The notes: a model not told the origin generated them from the letters alone. DNA of 64,000 bases from Caballeronia sordidicola (GCF_000729995.1 NZ_JNFG01000007.1:186001-250000), one strand, 5' to 3'; shown: positions 26,815 to 36,422, counted from the stretch's first letter. Translations and numbers: made by a program.

Positions 26815-27702
26815 CTATTCGAATCGATACAGCGCGCGAGCCGAGCGAGTAAGAATAAGCTCGCGCTGCGTCGCATCGGGAACCCATTGATCGAGCGCGC
26901 GCCGTGTGGCATCGTAATCGATCAGTTGCTGATGCTGCGTGTGCGGCCAGTCACTGCCCCAGACCAACCGCTCGGGTGTGTAGGCGTCGAGAAGCCGGCT
27001 TGCCAGGGTGGTCCCCAGGACTGTTCCGTCATCGCCAGGCGCACTCCGGTAAGCCGCCGACAGCTTAATCCAAACGCGTCCTGTCGCGGCCATCGACAGC
27101 AGGTATCCGAAGCCCGGATCGTTTGCGCCGATGCGCGGATTCGGACGGCCGAAGTGATCGACGACCACGGTGCAGCCCTGTGCCAGCAGCGGACCGACAA
27201 CCGCATGCAAATCCACCGCTTCACGATGGACCTCGACATGCCAGCCGAGTGCATTGACACGCGCGAACAATCGCTGCCACTCAGGCGCGCTCAGTTGAGG
27301 CACTAGCAAGCCGATCAGGTTCAATCGGATGCCCACCACACCTGTGCTATCGAGCAGTGAGAGTTCGGCATCGGTGACCGCACAATCCACGACCGCCACT
27401 CCGCGAAAGCGTCGCGGATAGCGCTTGGCTACATCGAGGAAATAGCTGTTGTCTGTGCCGAGAAAACTGGGCTGGACCAGCACAGCGTGCGAGATACCGT
27501 TCGCCAGCAAGTGGCCTGCGTAAGCATCGAGCGTGGCGTCGTAATCCGGCGCATGGCGACGCTGCTCCGCCAGCGGCAAGCCGCGCACGAAAACGTGGGC
27601 ATGTGCGTCGATAGCCGTAATCCTAGTGTCGTTAATGTCAGCCCACTGATCCGCCACCGTCGTGTCTTGTGCCTGCATCGTTTGAATCCGTTCGTCGATC
27701 AT
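26815..27702 (-). CDS. Amidohydrolase family protein (LigI-like, PF04909)
   Basis: A 295-residue TIM-barrel hydrolase of the amidohydrolase-2 group. It shows IDAHAHVF (D32, H34, H36), LVQPSFLGTDNSYFL, YPRRFRGVAVVD, VVDHFGRPNP and WGSDWPHTQH with the conserved aspartate near the C-terminus. The pattern is that of 2-pyrone-4,6-dicarboxylate lactonase and relatives that open lactones. It is followed by the lyase gene 54 bases downstream and preceded by an MFS carrier, so a lactone or cyclic ester opened here may be cleaved by the lyase. That link is inference. Confidence 0.85.
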   Translation of the reverse strand: MIDERIQTMQAQDTTVADQWADINDTRITAIDAHAHVFVRGLPLAEQRRHAPDYDATLDAYAGHLLANGISHAVLVQPSFLGTDNSYFLDVAKRYPRRFRGVAVVDCAVTDAELSLLDSTGVVGIRLNLIGLLVPQLSAPEWQRLFARVNALGWHVEVHREAVDLHAVVGPLLAQGCTVVVDHFGRPNPRIGANDPGFGYLLSMAATGRVWIKLSAAYRSAPGDDGTVLGTTLASRLLDAYTPERLVWGSDWPHTQHQQLIDYDATRRALDQWVPDATQRELILTRSARALYRFE

Positions 27703-27714
27703 GGGTTCCCCGTC

Positions 27715-28968
27715 TCAGGCGCGGGTCGCGACATTGGCCGCTACCGTCGCAATCGTTCGGTTCCTTGTTTCCGGCAGCATGAGAGCGGCCACGACCACGA
27801 GTCCGTAGGCAATGCCGGCGTCGATGCCAAGCGCCGAGCCAAGCGGCATCGAGTTACCCATGTGTCCGACCAGCACCGGAAAACCTGCCGAGACGATCCG
27901 CCCGAAGTTATAGCAAAAGCCCACGCCGGTACCGCGGATGCCTTGCGGATAAAGCTCGTTGAAAAGCGCGCCGAGCGTGGCCGGGATGCCCGCAGCAAAA
28001 AGGCCCAGCGGGAAGCTGAGGAACAGCATCGCGGTGTCGCCCATTGGCAGGAAGACGTAGAGATTGACCGTCGCGACGCAGCATACGGCGAACAGGATCA
28101 CGTTGAGCCTGCGGCCGATCCGGTCCTGAAGCCAGGCGCTCACGAAACAGCCGCAGATGAATGCCGTAATGACGACGGCAAGATAACCACCCGTGCCGAG
28201 CACGGACAGATGCCGCTCGGTCTTGAGGTACGTCGGTAGCCATGTTGTGATCGCGTGATAGCCGCCATGTGCGCCCACGCCGATCAGTGCGCCCACGATC
28301 GTTGTACGGATCACCGACCGGTCGAAGATGCTGCTTGCCGCGGGCAGCGCCAGCCTGGACGACCCTGTGCTTGCGCTCACGCGCGGCGGCTCCACAATGT
28401 TACGGCGCAGATAGAGCACGAGCCCGGCAGGAATCACGCCGATACCGAACAGCAGCCGCCACGCCCACTCTGGCGATACAAACGAGAACACCAGCATGTA
28501 AAGAAGCACGGCGCCTGCCCAGCCGAAACCCCACGCGCTTTGCACAATGCCCATTGCCTTGCCACGATGTTCCGCGCGAATGGTCTCGCTCAAGAGCACG
28601 GCGCCCGCGGTCCATTCGCCGCCAAACCCCACGCCCTGCAGAGCCTTGAGCGCAAGCAACTGTTCGAAGTTCTGCGCGAAGGCGCTGAGGAAGGTGAAGA
28701 GCGAGAACCAGACCACGGTAATCTGCAGCGCGCGCACGCGGCCATAGCGATCCGACAACATGCCCGCGAGCAGTCCGCCCAACGCACCGGCGACGAGCGT
28801 CGCGCCGCCGATCAACCCCGCTTGGCCCTTGCCGATACCCCAGGTCACGAGCAAGGTCGGGATCACCAGGCTGAACAACTGCGTGTCCACGCCGTCGAGT
28901 GCCCAGCCGGCGAAGCAGCTCCACAGGGTACGTTTTTCTGTCGCCGATATGTCGCGGTACCAGTTCAC
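27715..28968 (-). CDS. MFS transporter (aromatic/organic acid:H+ symporter type)
   Basis: A 417-residue, 12-helix carrier. It opens with YRDISATEKRTLWSCFAGWALDGVDTQLFSLVIPTLL, where the D in helix 1 (A-L-D-G-V-D) is typical of the AAHS/sialate-type symporters; the 2-3 loop is GMLSDRYGRVRALQ. I chose GTG 28968 because AGAGGAG lies 6 bases upstream in good position; an ATG at 29001 is an alternative with no such signal. It is the first gene of the leftward catabolic unit and is divergent from the LysR gene at 29088. Confidence 0.88.
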   Translation of the reverse strand: MNWYRDISATEKRTLWSCFAGWALDGVDTQLFSLVIPTLLVTWGIGKGQAGLIGGATLVAGALGGLLAGMLSDRYGRVRALQITVVWFSLFTFLSAFAQNFEQLLALKALQGVGFGGEWTAGAVLLSETIRAEHRGKAMGIVQSAWGFGWAGAVLLYMLVFSFVSPEWAWRLLFGIGVIPAGLVLYLRRNIVEPPRVSASTGSSRLALPAASSIFDRSVIRTTIVGALIGVGAHGGYHAITTWLPTYLKTERHLSVLGTGGYLAVVITAFICGCFVSAWLQDRIGRRLNVILFAVCCVATVNLYVFLPMGDTAMLFLSFPLGLFAAGIPATLGALFNELYPQGIRGTGVGFCYNFGRIVSAGFPVLVGHMGNSMPLGSALGIDAGIAYGLVVVAALMLPETRNRTIATVAANVATRA

Positions 28969-29059
28969 TTGTCGTCTCCTCTTTTTCACTTCGAGCGTCA
29001 TGTACGCGTCTCGTCCATGGAGGCATTCTAAGGACCGCCTGGATAAAGATATATGATGC

Positions 29060-29083
29060 AAACGATCATCTTTCATATCGTTT
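29060..29083. promoter_or_regulatory. Inverted repeat before LysR gene, candidate operator
   Basis: AAACGAT (29060-29066), 10 bases, ATCGTTT (29077-29083): perfect 7-bp arms ending 4 bases before the LysR start codon. The place fits autoregulation and control of the divergent MFS unit about 90 bases away. Confidence 0.5.
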
Positions 29084-29087
29084 TAAT

Positions 29088-29990
29088 ATGGACACACGCA
29101 ACCTGAAGTACTTTCTCGCCGTCGCCGATGCCGGCAGCGTCACCCGCGCCGCCGAACGTCTGAACATTGCGCAGCCCGCGCTGAGTCAGGCGCTTACGCG
29201 CATCGAGAATGAACTGGGCGTCAAGCTTTTCAGCCGCACACGGCGTGGCGCGGACCTGACCGCGGCCGGGCTGGCGATCGTGGAGGACGTCCGGATGAGC
29301 GTCGCGAGAATCGACGCCGCCTCGCACCGCGCTCGCGAGATCGGCGCGCAGCGCGCTGGGCGGCTGACGGTGGGATTCGCGTCGGCGGCGCTGTTCGAGG
29401 TGCTGCCGCGAGCGATTGCGGCGCTGCGCGCGTCGGTGCCGGATGTCGAACTGGTGCTGCGCGAGATGAGTAATGCCGAGCAGGCGAGCGCGCTGGAGAA
29501 AGGTGAAATCGATATTGGCTTGCTGCATACGCCGGTGGCAGTCGCCGGCAAGATGCGCGAGAAGCTGATCGCGCGCGAGCCGTTGATCGCCGTGTTGCCC
29601 GAAACGTTTCCGCTGGCCACGGGTGCCAAGGTGTCGTTACGCGAACTCGCGCCGCACGGGCTGGTCTGGTTTCCACAGGGTCAGTTGCCGGGCGTTCGCG
29701 CGGGCATTCTGAGCGCGTTCCGGCAAGCGGGTTGCGAGGTGCAGATCGCGCAGGAGGCGAATCGGTCGCTGACTGTACTCGCTTGCGTGGCTGCGGGATG
29801 CGGCGTGTCGCTGCTGCCGCATTCGGTTCGGGCGTTGCAATTTAGCGGAGTAAAGCTGTGCGAGATAGTCGATGGCGCCGCGTTGCCGCGTTTTGAACTC
29901 AGCGCAATATGGCCCGCACGGGCAAGACAGACGCTCGCCGATCGCTTCGCCGGATTGATCGAACCTTATTCTGCGGCTTTAGGGGTGTAG
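29088..29990 (+). CDS. LysR-family regulator of the 24-29 kb catabolic unit
   Basis: A 300-residue LysR regulator beginning MDTRNLKYFLAVADAGSVTRAAERLNIAQPALSQALTRIENELG, the CatR/CbnR/BenM-like subgroup that activates aromatic and organic acid catabolism in response to a pathway intermediate. The effector domain starts GRLTVGFASAALFEVLPRAI. It is divergent from the MFS carrier and a 7-bp inverted repeat lies in its leader. ATG 29088 is the family start; the frame runs open upstream to 28899 but lies opposite the carrier gene. Confidence 0.9.
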   Translation: MDTRNLKYFLAVADAGSVTRAAERLNIAQPALSQALTRIENELGVKLFSRTRRGADLTAAGLAIVEDVRMSVARIDAASHRAREIGAQRAGRLTVGFASAALFEVLPRAIAALRASVPDVELVLREMSNAEQASALEKGEIDIGLLHTPVAVAGKMREKLIAREPLIAVLPETFPLATGAKVSLRELAPHGLVWFPQGQLPGVRAGILSAFRQAGCEVQIAQEANRSLTVLACVAAGCGVSLLPHSVRALQFSGVKLCEIVDGAALPRFELSAIWPARARQTLADRFAGLIEPYSAALGV

Positions 29991-30038
29991 AGGTCCTGGG
30001 TTGGTAGCTTGGCACGACGTCGCGCAGTGATCGCTCAG

Positions 30039-30812
30039 TCATGCAACTTCGGGATGTCCGCGAAGCACACGCCCGAGAAACGCCCTCGTGCGTTCATGTT
30101 GAGGCGTGTCGAAAAACTGGGCGGGTGCAGCCTCTTCAACAATCCTGCCCCCGTCGATCAAAATGACGCGATCGGCGACTTCTCGCGCGAACCCCATTTC
30201 GTGCGTAACGCACAGCATGGTCATGCCTTCTTTGGCGAGACCGACCATGGTGGCCAGGACCTCTTGCACGACTTCAGGATCCAGCGCGGAGGTTGGTTCA
30301 TCGAAGAGCATGATGGACGGCTGCATGCACAGCGCCCGCGCTATGGCCACCCGTTGCTGTTGCCCGCCGGATAACTGCCCGGGATACTTTTGCGCCTGAT
30401 CCAGCACCCGGACTTTCTGCAGAAAATAGAGGGCTCTTTCCCGCGCCTCAGCCTTCTTCACGTCGCGCACTCTAATGGGTGCCAGCATGCAGTTTTCAAG
30501 TACCGACATATGTGGAAACAGGTTGAAACTCTGAAACACCATGCCTACTTCCCGACGGATATCCCTGAGTAGAGTCAGATGGTCGCCACTACGAACATCC
30601 GTGACAGAGATCGTTCCGGACTTGAATGTTTCCAGCCCGTTGATGCACCTGATCAACGTCGATTTTCCCGAACCCGACGGACCACATATTACGATTCGCT
30701 CTCCTTTATTAACACGAAGGTCGATGCCCTTCAAAACAGGAAGCGATCCATAGCTTTGCTCGAGCCCTTCTATCCGGAGGATTTCATTTCGAGCCAAAAA
30801 CGCGTCATCCAT
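30039..30812 (-). CDS. Polar amino-acid ABC transporter ATP-binding protein
   Basis: A 257-residue ATPase of the GlnQ/GltL group. Walker A is GPSGSGKST (44-52), the Q-loop [10 protein letters not shown], the signature LSGGQQQR, Walker [12 protein letters not shown] and the H-loop [11 protein letters not shown] 30812 has GAGGT upstream; an open frame extends to 31031 over the permease gene. It is the last gene of the five-gene dgdA-binding protein-permease-permease-ATPase run on this strand. Confidence 0.92.
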   Translation of the reverse strand: MDDAFLARNEILRIEGLEQSYGSLPVLKGIDLRVNKGERIVICGPSGSGKSTLIRCINGLETFKSGTISVTDVRSGDHLTLLRDIRREVGMVFQSFNLFPHMSVLENCMLAPIRVRDVKKAEARERALYFLQKVRVLDQAQKYPGQLSGGQQQRVAIARALCMQPSIMLFDEPTSALDPEVVQEVLATMVGLAKEGMTMLCVTHEMGFAREVADRVILIDGGRIVEEAAPAQFFDTPQHERTRAFLGRVLRGHPEVA

Positions 30813-30837
30813 GATCAGACCTCGAAGGTAACGATGT

Positions 30838-31572
30838 TTATGGACGGGCAAGACCGAACATACGCTTGGCGCGTTCGAGCCCGCCGCGGGGCGGGCGGTA
30901 CCCTTGTTTCTTCCGGAAACGCTCGGACAACTCGGATCCCATCGAGCAGATGAGCAGATAGACAACCGCGACCGTCGAATAGAACTCCACCAGTTTCGAA
31001 TCGCGCTGAGCGATCTTTGCTGCTGCACCAAAGAAGTCGGTTAGTGACAGTACGTAGACGAGCGCCGTGTCCTGAAACAGGATGATTGTCTGCGACACGA
31101 TGATCGGCGCAGTGACCCGCAAGACCTGAGGCACGACAACGTTCCAATACATGGTCGAGCTGGAAAGACCAAGCGCCTTCGCACCTTCGTATTGCCCTTT
31201 GTCGATCGCCTTAAGCCCGGCACGCACTATCTCCGCGTAGTAAGCGGATTCAAAAAGGGTGAAGGTGATGAAAGCGGTGAATTTCGGGCCGAGCGGGATC
31301 GAACGGCCCGCCGGCGTCAAGTGACCCAACAGCAGCGGAACCAGGAAGAAGAACCAAAAGAGAACGAGAATCAGGGGAATGGAGCGCATCAGGGTTACGT
31401 ATGCACGAATGGCGTCGGCCGCCACGGGCACAGCCATGTGCCTGACGATTGCCATGAACGTTCCCAACAGCATTCCGCCGGTCATGGCCACCAGCGTGAG
31501 CTCCACCGAAAACAAGAGTCCCTGCAGCAGGTACGGGGTGGCGTTGATCACGGCAGCAAAATCAAAAGACAT
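30838..31572 (-). CDS. Amino-acid ABC transporter permease (GltK-like)
   Basis: A 244-residue inner-membrane permease of the HisMQ/GltK group with about five helices. The EAA loop is visible as [30 protein letters not shown]. It pairs with the second permease (31581-32309) to form the channel and contacts the ATPase encoded 25 bases downstream. Its start lies 8 bases after the stop of the other permease, so the two are translated together. Confidence 0.9.
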   Translation of the reverse strand: MSFDFAAVINATPYLLQGLLFSVELTLVAMTGGMLLGTFMAIVRHMAVPVAADAIRAYVTLMRSIPLILVLFWFFFLVPLLLGHLTPAGRSIPLGPKFTAFITFTLFESAYYAEIVRAGLKAIDKGQYEGAKALGLSSSTMYWNVVVPQVLRVTAPIIVSQTIILFQDTALVYVLSLTDFFGAAAKIAQRDSKLVEFYSTVAVVYLLICSMGSELSERFRKKQGYRPPRGGLERAKRMFGLARP

Positions 31573-31580
31573 GACGCCCC

Positions 31581-32309
31581 CTATTTTTTAACCGTGTTGT
31601 TTTGGCTCACGCCAGGAATACGGAGCATCCGCTCCACCTGAAATGCGACCTGGTGCAACACGAGTGCGATCAACAGGTACAGAACTGTTGCACTCGCGAA
31701 GGCGTCGAACGTCCTGAACGTGAATTCGTTGATCTGTTCCGCTCGGGCAGTGATCTCGAGCAAACCGATCGTCAACGCAACCGACGTGTTCTTAAGCAGG
31801 CCAAGTGCCTCGCTGGTTAGCGTCGGGATGGTTATGCGAATGGCCTGGGGCAACAAGATCAGCAGGTAGGTTTGGAAGACGGAAAGGCCGAGCGCGTCGG
31901 CCGCTTTCTTCTGGCCATCGGAGAGCGCGTTGATACCGGCACGAACCTGCTCCGCAATACGCGATGCCGTGTACAGGCTAAGCCCGGCTACGGCGGGATA
32001 AAAGCTGGCCCACGGCGGCGCGATCTGCTTGATCGAGTTCCCCCATGTGGTAGGGATCACTTCTGGCAGGACGAAGTACCAAAGGAATACTTGGACGAGC
32101 AACGGGACATTGCGGAACACCTGAACATAAATCCGCGCCGCGATACGCAATGGAAGATAGCGGACCGTTCGCGCCGCACCCACGCTTATGCCGATTGCGA
32201 ACGCGAACACGCCGGAAACAAACCACAAGAGCAACGTCCAGCATAAGCCGGACATCAACCACCCCAGGTAGGTGCCCCCTTCTGCTGTCTGGTCAAAGAG
32301 AACTTGCAT
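31581..32309 (-). CDS. Amino-acid ABC transporter permease (GltJ-like)
   Basis: A 242-residue HisMQ-family permease. It has an N-terminal helix after a short periplasmic part, FRNVPLLVQVFLWYFVLPEVIP, and the EAA loop SDGQKKAADALGLSVFQTYLLILLPQAIRITIPTL. It is longer at the N-terminus than the partner permease, as GltJ is relative to GltK. ATG 32309 is chosen as the family start with a weak GGAAAA upstream; the frame extends to 32360. It follows the binding protein gene in the dgdA operon. Confidence 0.88.
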   Translation of the reverse strand: MQVLFDQTAEGGTYLGWLMSGLCWTLLLWFVSGVFAFAIGISVGAARTVRYLPLRIAARIYVQVFRNVPLLVQVFLWYFVLPEVIPTTWGNSIKQIAPPWASFYPAVAGLSLYTASRIAEQVRAGINALSDGQKKAADALGLSVFQTYLLILLPQAIRITIPTLTSEALGLLKNTSVALTIGLLEITARAEQINEFTFRTFDAFASATVLYLLIALVLHQVAFQVERMLRIPGVSQNNTVKK

Positions 32310-32469
32310 TGTTTTTCCGCTCACTGAAAAGGCGCGCGTGAAAGGGCGCCGCATCGTCAAGTCGACGACGCGGTGATGTCCCTGTTTGATCGTAGCGATG
32401 CAACCAGCACGTACCGAGTTTCAATTGGCCCCTGCCTGGACAGACTCTTTAGCGAGACTGCTTGAAGCG

Positions 32470-33378
32470 CTACGGGGTAAGAGAGTCGCTAGGTGCCGCC
32501 ACTCTTGCCTTGAGCGCTTCGTTCATTGGCAAAGCCAGGTTCTGTCCGTGGGGCGGGATGGGTTGCGTGAACCACTTGGCGTAAGTCTTTGAAAATTCGC
32601 CGGACGCCATTTGGGCACTTAGAGCGCCGTCTACCACCGACTTGAATCCCGGGTCGTTCTTCGGAATCATCAGGCCGTAGTAATAGACCTGAGCGCTTGC
32701 ATTCGGCAGATATCGGAATGCCTTGGGGTCGGGCGATCCTGCTACAAGACCTGCTTCCAGGATGTTGTCTTCAAACCATGCCGACGCGCGCCCGGTGCGC
32801 AGCAACAAAAGCGATTCGGCTTGTTCCTTGGATTGGAGGATCGTCATGTTGAGCTTGAGGTCGCTATTGATCTTCATGGCAAGACCCAGGTTGAGCGACC
32901 CCTGCGTCAGTACGACGGTCTTGCCTTGAAGCCCTTTCACATCGGTAATTCCCGACGATGCCGTGGTCAGCCAGGTCGGGCCACCGGCGAACGTGGCGAC
33001 GGAAAATCCGACCTGCTGCTGGCGTTCGGCGGTGTTGGTCGTGCTTCCACATTCAATGTCGATCGTGCCGTTTTGCAGGAGCGGTATTCGATTCGCTGCG
33101 CTGACCGCCAGATAAGCCACGTTCAGCTTCGGCAGCTTCAGCTCCGCCTTCACTTTTTCCGCGATTGCCGCGCACAGGTCTAGCGAAAAGCCAACCGGCT
33201 TTTGACCGGCGCCAAGAAAAGAAAACGGAATCGATGACTCGCGATAGCCAAGCGTTAGCGTATTGGAGGACCGGATTTTTTCCAGCGTTGAACTTTCCGC
33301 GTGCGCTGCGGGAGCAGTAAGTCCAATGCCGGTAATGGCCGCAATGAACAGCCAGTGTCTCGCCGCGGTGCGCTTCAT
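32470..33378 (-). CDS. Periplasmic amino-acid binding protein (GltI-like)
   Basis: A 302-residue family 3 solute-binding protein. The signal peptide runs to about residue 27 (TAPAAHA), then STLEKIRSSNTLTLGYRESSIPFSFLG starts the first lobe, with VGFSLDLCAAIAEKV and NGTIDIECGSTTNTAERQQQVGFS typical of glutamate/aspartate binding proteins. It feeds the two permeases downstream. It lies between dgdA and the permease genes on one strand, so the ligand may be the DgdA substrate and not glutamate; that is inference. Confidence 0.9.
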   Translation of the reverse strand: MKRTAARHWLFIAAITGIGLTAPAAHAESSTLEKIRSSNTLTLGYRESSIPFSFLGAGQKPVGFSLDLCAAIAEKVKAELKLPKLNVAYLAVSAANRIPLLQNGTIDIECGSTTNTAERQQQVGFSVATFAGGPTWLTTASSGITDVKGLQGKTVVLTQGSLNLGLAMKINSDLKLNMTILQSKEQAESLLLLRTGRASAWFEDNILEAGLVAGSPDPKAFRYLPNASAQVYYYGLMIPKNDPGFKSVVDGALSAQMASGEFSKTYAKWFTQPIPPHGQNLALPMNEALKARVAAPSDSLTP

Positions 33379-33424
33379 GGTTTCCCCATTATTGAAAAAA
33401 TCCGTTCGATGTCCACGCCCAATC

Positions 33425-34747
33425 TCAGGCGGCTTTCGCTACCGCTGTTTCGTCGAGACTGTCGCGTAGTGCCTTGTCGAGAATGTCCACCGCGCGGTCG
33501 ATCTCGTCCGTTGAGACCGTCAGCGGAGGCGCAATGCGCCACACCGAGCCGCGTTCCGGACGACGGCGAATGTTCATGCTTAGACCGTTCTCAAAGCATT
33601 TCCGGGTCGTCATTGCGCCGAGCTCATGAGCCGGATTGCGCGATGCCCGGTCAGTCACCAGCTCGACGCCAAGCAGGAGGCCCGCGCCCCGGATGTCGCC
33701 GATCACCTCATAGCGCTGCTGCAATTCTTCGAAGCGGCGGCGCAGGTAGCCCCCCATCTCATTGGCGCGCGCAATGAGGTTCTCTTCCTTGATCACCTTT
33801 AACACGGCCAGTCCAACTTCGGCCGTGAGCGGGTCCGAAACATGACTGGTGTAAAACGTGAAGTGCTTCTGGTGGAGGACTTCTTCGATCTTTGCAGTCG
33901 TCGATACCGCGGCAAGCGGCAAGCCGCCGCCGAGCGTTTTCGACATGGTCATGATGTCGGGGACGACACCGAAGAATTCGGATCCGGTACGCGTTCCAAT
34001 CCGGCCAAACGCGGTTTGCGCTTCATCGAAAATGAGCAGCATGCCTCGATCGTCTGCCGCCTTTCTGAGTGCCTGCATGAACGACTTCGGTGGCACCAGG
34101 ACGCCCCCTGCGCTAATGACGGGCTCGACAATGATCGCCGCACCGCGCCCGCTCGACTGCATGTCGAACATCTTCAACGCGAGGTTCAGGTTTGCGAGCG
34201 CCGCTTCTTCCGGCGTCGCCGCCTGAATGTACGGGCGATACGAATTCGGCTCGGGAATCAGGAAAACGCCGGGTGCGGGAACGCCATACCCTTTGCGGTC
34301 ACTCGCGAAGGACACGGTACTCGCGCCACCGGTGATGCCATGCCACGAGCCGCCCAGCGCCAGGACTTCATAGCCGTCGGTATACATCTTGGCCATGCGC
34401 AGCGCGACCTCGGTGGCCTCGGAACCGGTATTGATGAAGATCGTCTTCTTGATGTCGCCGGGCAGCCAGTCACGTGCAAGCGTCTGCCCGAGTTCGGCGA
34501 CGACTTCGGGGATCATGCCGCTGAACATGTGGAAGGCCTTCTCGCCCGCCCGGTGAACCGCTTCGACAATCGCAGGATGGTTGTGCCCGATCGTGGCGCA
34601 CATCTGCCCTGACGTGAAGTCCAGGTACTCGCGTCCATTGCTATCCTTTACGATAGTGCCCTTGGCAGACGTGAACAGGTTCGGGAAGGCGTCGCCGCCG
34701 TATCTGACCAAGTAGTCCCTGGATGCTTGCAGAAGTCCTTCTTTCAT
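33425..34747 (-). CDS. dgdA: 2,2-dialkylglycine decarboxylase (PLP, class III aminotransferase family)
   Basis: A 440-residue PLP enzyme. Residues corresponding to those known in Burkholderia cepacia dialkylglycine decarboxylase are present: Q48 in LDFTSGQM, W135 in GGSWHG, D241 in FDEAQTAFGR, K270 in MSKTLGGGLPLAA and the arginine of WRIAPPLTVS near the C-terminus. The enzyme decarboxylates 2,2-dialkylglycines such as 2-aminoisobutyrate and then transaminates pyruvate to alanine. FYTSHVSDPL and GLSMNI also match that family. It heads an operon with a complete amino-acid ABC importer and faces a LysR gene, as dgdA faces dgdR. A plain aminotransferase of the same family is the main alternative. 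Confidence 0.8.
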   Translation of the reverse strand: MKEGLLQASRDYLVRYGGDAFPNLFTSAKGTIVKDSNGREYLDFTSGQMCATIGHNHPAIVEAVHRAGEKAFHMFSGMIPEVVAELGQTLARDWLPGDIKKTIFINTGSEATEVALRMAKMYTDGYEVLALGGSWHGITGGASTVSFASDRKGYGVPAPGVFLIPEPNSYRPYIQAATPEEAALANLNLALKMFDMQSSGRGAAIIVEPVISAGGVLVPPKSFMQALRKAADDRGMLLIFDEAQTAFGRIGTRTGSEFFGVVPDIMTMSKTLGGGLPLAAVSTTAKIEEVLHQKHFTFYTSHVSDPLTAEVGLAVLKVIKEENLIARANEMGGYLRRRFEELQQRYEVIGDIRGAGLLLGVELVTDRASRNPAHELGAMTTRKCFENGLSMNIRRRPERGSVWRIAPPLTVSTDEIDRAVDILDKALRDSLDETAVAKAA

Positions 34748-34962
34748 CGTTCACTCCGTTGGCTCGTTGGCGGGTTGTCGGCCGGATCTGATCGCTGGCC
34801 GCAGAACCTGGGTTGCATGTCATCATCGAACGACCGCCACCGCGCCATGCTCGTCTACGTACACTATTTGGCATAACGCTTGCTTTGTCTGGCGGCCGTC
34901 AGAAAAGATCATAGGTAGGCGAAAATGTCAGCGCCAACGCATATAACTCAGCACCCCCTCAA

Positions 34963-35904
34963 ATGAGCTCAACTAGAAGCCCGACGAAATCCCGCTTGCC
35001 GCCGCTCAAGGCACTCCTTGCGTTCGAGGCCGCGGCACGACGGGGAAGCTTCGCGCTTGGCGCGGAAGAGCTTGCGGTCACACCGTCGGCGGTCAGTCAT
35101 CACATCCAGCAACTCGAGGATTTCCTTGGCGTACCGTTGTTTCAACGGCATCCGGGGCGAGCCGCCCTGACGGCTGCAGGGCGGACTTACGCCCGCGAGC
35201 TTGAACGCGCATTCGGTGTGATCGCCGAAGCTACCAATCTGGTCGCGCCGCAGTCGCAGCGTGGTTACCTGGTGGTCGCATCGGGTCCAAGTTTCGCCGC
35301 CAAGTGGCTGCAACCCAGGCTTCCGGAATTCCTGCGCGCCAATCCGGAAGTCAGGATCCGGTTGTCTACGCTTTCAGATCACGATGACCTCGAGACAACC
35401 CGATTCGATATTGCGATTGCTTATGGGCATCCGAATACTGCAAAACACGATGTAGAGCCCTTGCTGCTGGAGCGGCTGCGCCCGTTGTGCAGCCCCGCCC
35501 TTGCCGCCACGCTCGCGCTGCGCACGCCACAGGACCTTTTGCGCGCGACCTTGATCCACTCGTCCAATGGGCTGACGTGGTCAGAGTACTTGCGGCGCGT
35601 CTGCGGCAAGGAAGTGCGGCCGGACAACGAACTCTGGCTCGATCGGTCGGTCATGGCGATCGAGGCTGCAGTCGACGGGCTGGGCGTCGTACTCGAAAGC
35701 GAGCTTCTGGCGGCGGAAGAATTGAATGACGGACGGCTTATCGCGCCTTTCGATGACGCTCAGTTCAGCATAGAAGTGACGTCCTATTACCTGGTTCGAT
35801 CAAGAGGTTATAAAACCAGCTCACAAGCAGCGGCGACGTTCGAGACGTGGTTGCGCTCCGCATTGACTGCGGCCAACCTGACGTCGAAATTGGGTGGAAT
35901 GTGA
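34963..35904 (+). CDS. LysR-family regulator (GcvA/DgdR-like)
   Basis: A 313-residue LysR regulator of the GcvA subgroup: LPPLKALLAFEAAARRGSFALGAEELAVTPSAVSHHIQQLEDFLGVPLFQR, then the effector domain from GYLVVASGPSFAAKWLQPRLPEF. It is divergent from dgdA, 215 bases away, and a LysR protein (DgdR) is known to repress dgdA in Burkholderia cepacia, so the same role is likely. I found no obvious dyad in the gap. An upstream extension of MSSTRSPTKSR is retained because no better start is visible. Confidence 0.88.
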   Translation: MSSTRSPTKSRLPPLKALLAFEAAARRGSFALGAEELAVTPSAVSHHIQQLEDFLGVPLFQRHPGRAALTAAGRTYARELERAFGVIAEATNLVAPQSQRGYLVVASGPSFAAKWLQPRLPEFLRANPEVRIRLSTLSDHDDLETTRFDIAIAYGHPNTAKHDVEPLLLERLRPLCSPALAATLALRTPQDLLRATLIHSSNGLTWSEYLRRVCGKEVRPDNELWLDRSVMAIEAAVDGLGVVLESELLAAEELNDGRLIAPFDDAQFSIEVTSYYLVRSRGYKTSSQAAATFETWLRSALTAANLTSKLGGM

Positions 35905-36422
35905 TTAGGTGCGATCGCTGCCTGGCTATCCCATCCCATTTGCAAGCAAGCGATAGAACAGCTGGACGGTTCGTCCCACCGTCGTTGGCTAGTCTCTTCG
36001 CTTGAGAGAAGTAATTAGCATGGCTGATCACTCACCGAGCTTCGCAAACGTTAGCCTCCATGCTGCACAACGTGTGCAGCGGGTCGGATAAGTCAGTAGT
36101 CGAAACGATTCGACCTCGACCTTCAAGGCTCAAAAACTGTTGACTATATTGTCGCGAAAGTGCTAGCAGGTACACTAGCGTCTGTCCGTGTGTTTCGCTC
36201 CATGCAACAACTGCTCCACTCGTTCAATGTAGTACTGTCCCGCAATCTGCTTTTACAAGTAACTGCTGCAACGTAAGACTGTAGAGCAACTGCCGCAGAG
36301 CATTCCGGTGTGACCCAAAGGTGATGAGTTTTCTGAAGAATGACGGTCGCCTTGCCTCGCAAAAGCTTCACAACATTTTTCGTTAAATTTTTAGCACCCC
36401 ATTACAAGATTGAGTCAGATTT
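35905..36422. other. AT-rich intergenic stretch before the glycosyltransferase
   Basis: About 520 bases without a credible gene. It becomes progressively AT-rich toward 36422. A perfect 8-bp hairpin (GCTGCACA/TGTGCAGC, 36062-36080) with a 3-base loop lies in it but has no T run. No insertion-sequence end or attachment site is recognised. Confidence 0.4.

Noticed and set aside
36062..36080. A hairpin read as a terminator of the LysR gene at 34963
   Set aside because: It lies about 160 bases beyond that gene, has a 3-base loop and no T run, so I do not call it a terminator.
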